NCBI RefSeq assembly: GCF_000308475.2
Contig: NZ_BAFT02000075.1
Coordinates: 1 to 64,000 of the forward strand
DNA: 64,000 bases
Direction of reading: 5' to 3'
Source of the DNA: Nocardia brasiliensis NBRC 14402
GTDB taxonomy: Bacteria > Actinomycetota > Actinomycetes > Mycobacteriales > Mycobacteriaceae
Position numbers and translations under genes: made by a program. Positions 60,895-64,000 of this stretch are shown piece after piece (position 1 is the first letter of the stretch; each line of letters begins with the position of its first letter). Below the pieces are notes generated by a model. That model saw nothing but the letters and a program-made list of their open reading frames with translations, was not told the DNA's origin and did not search any database.

Positions 60895-61938
60895 TCAGGG
60901 GAGCGGCGGGACCGCGTGTTCGTCGCCGATGAAATCGACCGAGGAGTACTCGCGCAGCTTGGTGAGGCGGTGGTAGGCGTCGATCATCCGGACGGTGCCG
61001 GACTTGGAGCGCATGACGATCGACTGGGTCGACGCGCCGCCCCCGTAGTAGCGGACGCCGCGCAGCAGGTCGCCGTCGGTGACGCCGGTGGCGCAGAAGA
61101 AGACATTGTCGCCGGCCACCAGGTCTTCGGTGGTGAGCACGCGGTCCAGGTCGTGGCCCGCGTCGATCGCCTTCTGCTTCTCGTCGTCGTCGGTGGGCGC
61201 GAGCATGCCCTGGAGTTCGCCGCCCATACAGCGCATGGCGGCGGCGGCGATGATGCCCTCCGGGGTGCCGCCGACGCCGACCAGGATGTCGGTGCCCGAA
61301 TCGGGGCGGGCCGCGGCGATGGCGCCCGCGACGTCACCGTCGGAGATCAGGCGGATGCGCGCGCCCGCGTCGCGCACCTGCTGGATGAGGTCGGCGTGGC
61401 GGGGGCGGTCCAGGATGCAGACGGTCAGGTCCGACTTCGACAGCCCCTTGGCCTTGGCGACGCGGCGGATGTTCTCGCTGATCGGCACCGAGATATCGAT
61501 CACGTCGGCGGCGTCGGGGCCGACCGCGATCTTGCTCATGTAGAACACCGCGGACGGATCGAACATCGCGCCGCGCTGGGCGACCGCGAGCACGGCGATG
61601 GCGCCCGGCGAACCCTTCGACATCAGGGTGGTGCCGTCCACCGGGTCCACCGCGAAGTCGACCTCGGGGCCGGTGCCGTCACCGACCAGCTCACCGTTGA
61701 ACAGCATGGGCGCCTCGTCCTTCTCGCCCTCACCGATCACCACGATGCCGCGCATGGACACCGAATTGACCAGCTGCCGCATCGCGTCGACGGCCGCGCC
61801 GTCGCCGCCCTCCTTGTCACCACGGCCGACCCACCGGCCGGCGGCCATCGCCCCGGCCTCGGTGACGCGGACCAACTCGAGCGCGAGGTTGCGGTCCGGC
61901 GCCTCGCGGCGGCTCGGTGTCGGGGAAGATGCCGTCAT
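60895..61938 (-). CDS. glpX: Fructose-1,6-bisphosphatase, class II
   Basis: The 347-residue enzyme catalyses the gluconeogenic hydrolysis of fructose 1,6-bisphosphate. Conserved blocks: GEGEKDEAPMLFNGE (about 68-82) and FAVDPVDGTTLMSKG (about 93-107), which carry the metal-binding Asp/Glu; GVGGTPEGIIAAAA follows. The ATG at 61938 has GGAGG in range. Synteny with Rv1099c supports the assignment. Confidence 0.96.
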   Translation of the reverse strand: MTASSPTPSRREAPDRNLALELVRVTEAGAMAAGRWVGRGDKEGGDGAAVDAMRQLVNSVSMRGIVVIGEGEKDEAPMLFNGELVGDGTGPEVDFAVDPVDGTTLMSKGSPGAIAVLAVAQRGAMFDPSAVFYMSKIAVGPDAADVIDISVPISENIRRVAKAKGLSKSDLTVCILDRPRHADLIQQVRDAGARIRLISDGDVAGAIAAARPDSGTDILVGVGGTPEGIIAAAAMRCMGGELQGMLAPTDDDEKQKAIDAGHDLDRVLTTEDLVAGDNVFFCATGVTDGDLLRGVRYYGGGASTQSIVMRSKSGTVRMIDAYHRLTKLREYSSVDFIGDEHAVPPLP

Positions 61939-62052
61939 TGCGGGGTGCCTCCTGTGCGTCGGTACGTACCGGACGATTGTCTCACTCGGTTTGAGACGGC
62001 CGTACACCCTGCTCGGTCGATCGGGGTGCGAGAAGGCACACCGTAGGGGCGA

Positions 62053-62640
62053 GTGGATACTGGAACCGTGCCCAACCAAAAGCCGCGCATCCTGAACGAC
62101 TACCGGGATCTGTTCTGGTCGCTGATTCCGCTGGTGCTGATCGCGGTGGTGTTCGCCGGGCTCGCCAGCCAGTGCAGTTTCGCCGGAAACGGTCCGACGC
62201 AGGGCCAGATCCCGCATTTCGACGTCAAGGCCGCGCTCACCGCCGACGCGCGCTCGCTGCCGTTCCCGATCCGGAACCCGGCCGTGCCGGCGGACTGGAC
62301 GCCGAACTCCGGCAGTCGCCAAGCCATCAGCGGCACCGGCGGCGGACCGGTCAGCACTGTCGGCTATATCACTACGCAGGGCACCTACATGCGGTTCACG
62401 CAGAGCAACGCGACCGAAGAGGCGCTCTCGCGCTACGTCCTGGGTTCGCGCTACGCCACCGGTGCCGAAACGATCGGCGACCAGAAGTGGGTCGTGTACT
62501 CCGAACCCGGTTCGGAACCGGCCTGGGTCGCCGACCTCGGCCAGTCCCGGGTGCTGATCACCGGCGCGGGCGACCGGGCCGCCTTCACCACCCTGGCCCA
62601 GGCCGTCGTCGCCGCACAGCCCCTCAAAGCCGGCGCCTGA
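62053..62640 (+). CDS. DUF4245 membrane-anchored protein (Rv1100-like)
   Basis: The 195-residue product (GTG 62053; GTG 62068 equally possible) has a cytoplasmic N-terminus with KPRILNDYRDLFWSL, one membrane helix (about 22-40) and an extracytoplasmic domain with LPFPIRNPAVPADWTPNS and GYITTQGTYMRFTQSNA, typical of DUF4245. Function unknown. Divergent from glpX as in M. tuberculosis. Confidence 0.88.
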   Translation: MDTGTVPNQKPRILNDYRDLFWSLIPLVLIAVVFAGLASQCSFAGNGPTQGQIPHFDVKAALTADARSLPFPIRNPAVPADWTPNSGSRQAISGTGGGPVSTVGYITTQGTYMRFTQSNATEEALSRYVLGSRYATGAETIGDQKWVVYSEPGSEPAWVADLGQSRVLITGAGDRAAFTTLAQAVVAAQPLKAGA

Positions 62641-62688
62641 CCCCGCCGACCCGGCTACGTCGACAATTCGAGCCCGCGTGCACTTTCC

Positions 62689-63033
62689 CTAGCGGTGGCT
62701 GACCACGTTGACGATGGTGCCGCTCGGATCGCGGACGAAAAACCTTCGTACGCCCCACTGTTCGTCGCGTAGGGGATAGACGATGTCGGCGCCCGCCGCG
62801 GTCATCGCCGCGTGCACCGCGTCGACATCCTCGACCTCCACGCTCATATTCGGCTGGAGCTGCTCCGCGTCCGGCCCGACGAGCAGCACCTGGGCGGTCG
62901 GGTTGGCCGGGGACACCATGGTGACGACCCAGCCGAGATCCATCGCCTCCTCGAACCCGAGCAGCCGGTAGAACTCGCGGCTGCGCTCGATATCGTCGGT
63001 ACGGATGTCGGGGGTGGCGCGCCGGATCGTCAT
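62689..63033 (-). CDS. Glyoxalase/bleomycin-resistance fold protein
   Basis: The 114-residue VOC-fold protein has RTDDIERSREFYRLLGF near the N-terminus and DPSGTIVNVVSH at the C-terminus. The usual metal His of the first strand is replaced (PDIRTDD), so metal-dependent catalysis is uncertain. Its ATG overlaps the xseB stop (ATGA), so it is translationally coupled to xseB. Confidence 0.85.
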   Translation of the reverse strand: MTIRRATPDIRTDDIERSREFYRLLGFEEAMDLGWVVTMVSPANPTAQVLLVGPDAEQLQPNMSVEVEDVDAVHAAMTAAGADIVYPLRDEQWGVRRFFVRDPSGTIVNVVSHR

Positions 63034-63278
63034 TTCTCGTCCTCGAGGTCGGTGCGCGACAGGGCGTCCTCGACGCGCTTCCTGGCGCCGGCCAGATGCT
63101 CTTCGCAACGGTTGGCCAGGGCCTCGCCACGCTCCCACAGGGTGAGCGACTCGTCCAGGTCGAGGCCGCCCTGCTCCAGCATCTTCACGACATTGACCAG
63201 TTCGTCACGGGCACGTTCGTAACCGAAGGTAGCGATCTCGGCCAGTTCGGTGTCGGTGTCCTTACCGGGCTCGGCCAA
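63030..63278 (-). CDS. xseB: Exodeoxyribonuclease VII small subunit
   Basis: The 82-residue protein has the XseB helical hairpin: LVNVVKMLEQGGLDLDESLTLW then ERGEALANRCEEHLAGAR, both conserved. It partners with XseA to degrade single-stranded DNA. It lies 3 bp after the xseA stop, in an operon. Confidence 0.94.
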   Translation of the reverse strand: MAEPGKDTDTELAEIATFGYERARDELVNVVKMLEQGGLDLDESLTLWERGEALANRCEEHLAGARKRVEDALSRTDLEDEK

Positions 63279-63281
63279 GGA

Positions 63282-64000
63282 TCAGCTCCTTCTCGTTTCG
63301 GTGTCGTTGTCGGTGGCCCGCGGCCCCAGCGCCTGCGTGCCCAGTCCCGCCGCGGTGATCGCGCCGTCGGCGACGCGGATGCGTAGCTGGCTGCCCGCGG
63401 GGGCGTCCTCGATGGTGCGCACCACGTGGCGTTCGGTGCCCGTGACGCGCTGCACGACAGCGTAACCACGGGCCAGGGTCGCGGCCGGTCCCACGGCGGT
63501 GAGCTTTTCGCGCAGGTGGCGGGTCGCGGTCGCCTCGGTACGGATGAACTGTTCGGCGCAGCGCCGGGCCGAGGCGCGCAGCCGTTCGACTTCCTCGGTG
63601 CGGCGGTCGATTTCGCGCAGCGGGTCGGCCAGGACCGGACGCGACCGCAGCTGGGTGAGCGCGCGCGTTTCCCGCTCGACCCAGCCCCGCAGCGCGGCGG
63701 CCGAGCGGGCGCGCATCTCGCGCACCCCCGCCAGTTCCGCGGCGGCGTCGGGCACCACACGCTTGGCGGCGTCGGTCGGTGTCGCGGCCCGCAGGTCGGC
63801 GACGAGATCGCTGAGCGGGTTGTCGGGTTCGTGCCCGATCGCGCTGACAATGGGGGTGGTCGCGGCGACGATCGCGCGGCAGAGGGCCTCGTCGGAGAAC
63901 GGCAGCAGATCCTCGACGCTGCCCCCGCCGCGGGCGAGCACGATCACCTCGACCGCCGGGTCGCGATCGAGCTGCGCCAGCGCCTCCAGCATCTGCGGGA
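63282..64000 (-). CDS. xseA: Exodeoxyribonuclease VII large subunit, C-terminal part
   Basis: The open frame runs off the window end, so only the C-terminal about 239 codons are seen. The XseA core LARGGGSVEDLLPFSDE and IVSAIGHEPDNPLSDLVADL with PTDAAKRVVPD are present, followed by a long coiled coil and a C-terminal domain. It forms exonuclease VII with the downstream xseB. Confidence 0.95.
   Translation of the reverse strand, partial: PQMLEALAQLDRDPAVEVIVLARGGGSVEDLLPFSDEALCRAIVAATTPIVSAIGHEPDNPLSDLVADLRAATPTDAAKRVVPDAAAELAGVREMRARSAAALRGWVERETRALTQLRSRPVLADPLREIDRRTEEVERLRASARRCAEQFIRTEATATRHLREKLTAVGPAATLARGYAVVQRVTGTERHVVRTIEDAPAGSQLRIRVADGAITAAGLGTQALGPRATDNDTETRRS

Noticed and set aside
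59555..62046. Two long plus-strand ORFs opposite fum and glpX
   Set aside because: They are mirror frames of two well-supported minus-strand enzymes.

Overview
The window is a high-GC actinobacterial chromosome segment, most probably from Nocardia or a close relative. Support: strong GC bias at third codon positions, frequent GTG starts, mycothiol enzymes (mca, a TIGR03086 protein), ESX/type VII secretion proteins (EspG, a PPE-like protein), an F420-type Ddn oxidoreductase, a short-chain Z-prenyl synthase and an LGFP-repeat lipoprotein. From memory, the backbone follows the order of Mycobacterium tuberculosis Rv1072 to Rv1108c: YccA-like protein, thiolase (fadA3-like), SGNH hydrolase, cbs, metB, greA, DUF4307, mca, Rv1083-like, YyaL, hemolysin III, Z-prenyl synthase, coaA, glyA, phoH2, desA2, fum, glpX, DUF4245, xseB and xseA. 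Accessory blocks interrupt this backbone.

Region by region. 0-5 kb: a hydrolase tail, several lipoproteins (including a DUF305/DUF6153 pair) and an rRNA-type methyltransferase. 5-10 kb: conserved membrane protein, thiolase, SGNH hydrolase, secreted protein and cystathionine beta-synthase. 10-17.3 kb: DUF72, a TPP-riboswitch-controlled CytX-type transporter, an AbrB-family membrane protein, DUF4254, a mechanosensitive channel and an acyl-CoA dehydrogenase. 17.5-21.3 kb: metB, greA, DUF4307, mca and a small membrane protein. 21.3-34.6 kb: a large accessory insertion starting with an isolated RNase III gene, then small-molecule enzymes and regulators, a hipBA toxin-antitoxin pair with an operator array, an AT-richer frameshifted winged-helix gene with an overlapping partner, and a Fic protein with a three-site operator. 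34.7-46.8 kb: YyaL, adenylate cyclase, hemolysin III, Z-prenyl synthase, coaA, DUF885 peptidase, a TetR-controlled thioesterase/Ddn operon and glyA. 46.9-55.6 kb: a second accessory block with a four-gene ESX effector operon, FAD monooxygenase/TetR, limonene-epoxide-hydrolase-like protein, GbsR regulator and a P450-ferredoxin operon. 55.9-64 kb: phoH2, LGFP lipoprotein, desA2, a 28-residue membrane peptide gene, fum, glpX, DUF4245, glyoxalase-fold protein, xseB and the 3' part of xseA.

Functional links include transsulfuration (cbs and metB), mycothiol chemistry (mca), central carbon (fum, glpX, glyA), CoA synthesis (coaA), cell-envelope lipid supply (Z-prenyl synthase, desA2) and thiamine-controlled transport. 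The best candidate for something undescribed lies at 28.4-34.6 kb: hipBA, a two-gene winged-helix module and Fic, with a 40-bp direct repeat derived from a gene start flanking the hipBA and winged-helix genes. Many regulator genes sit beside clear inverted-repeat operators, recorded individually.
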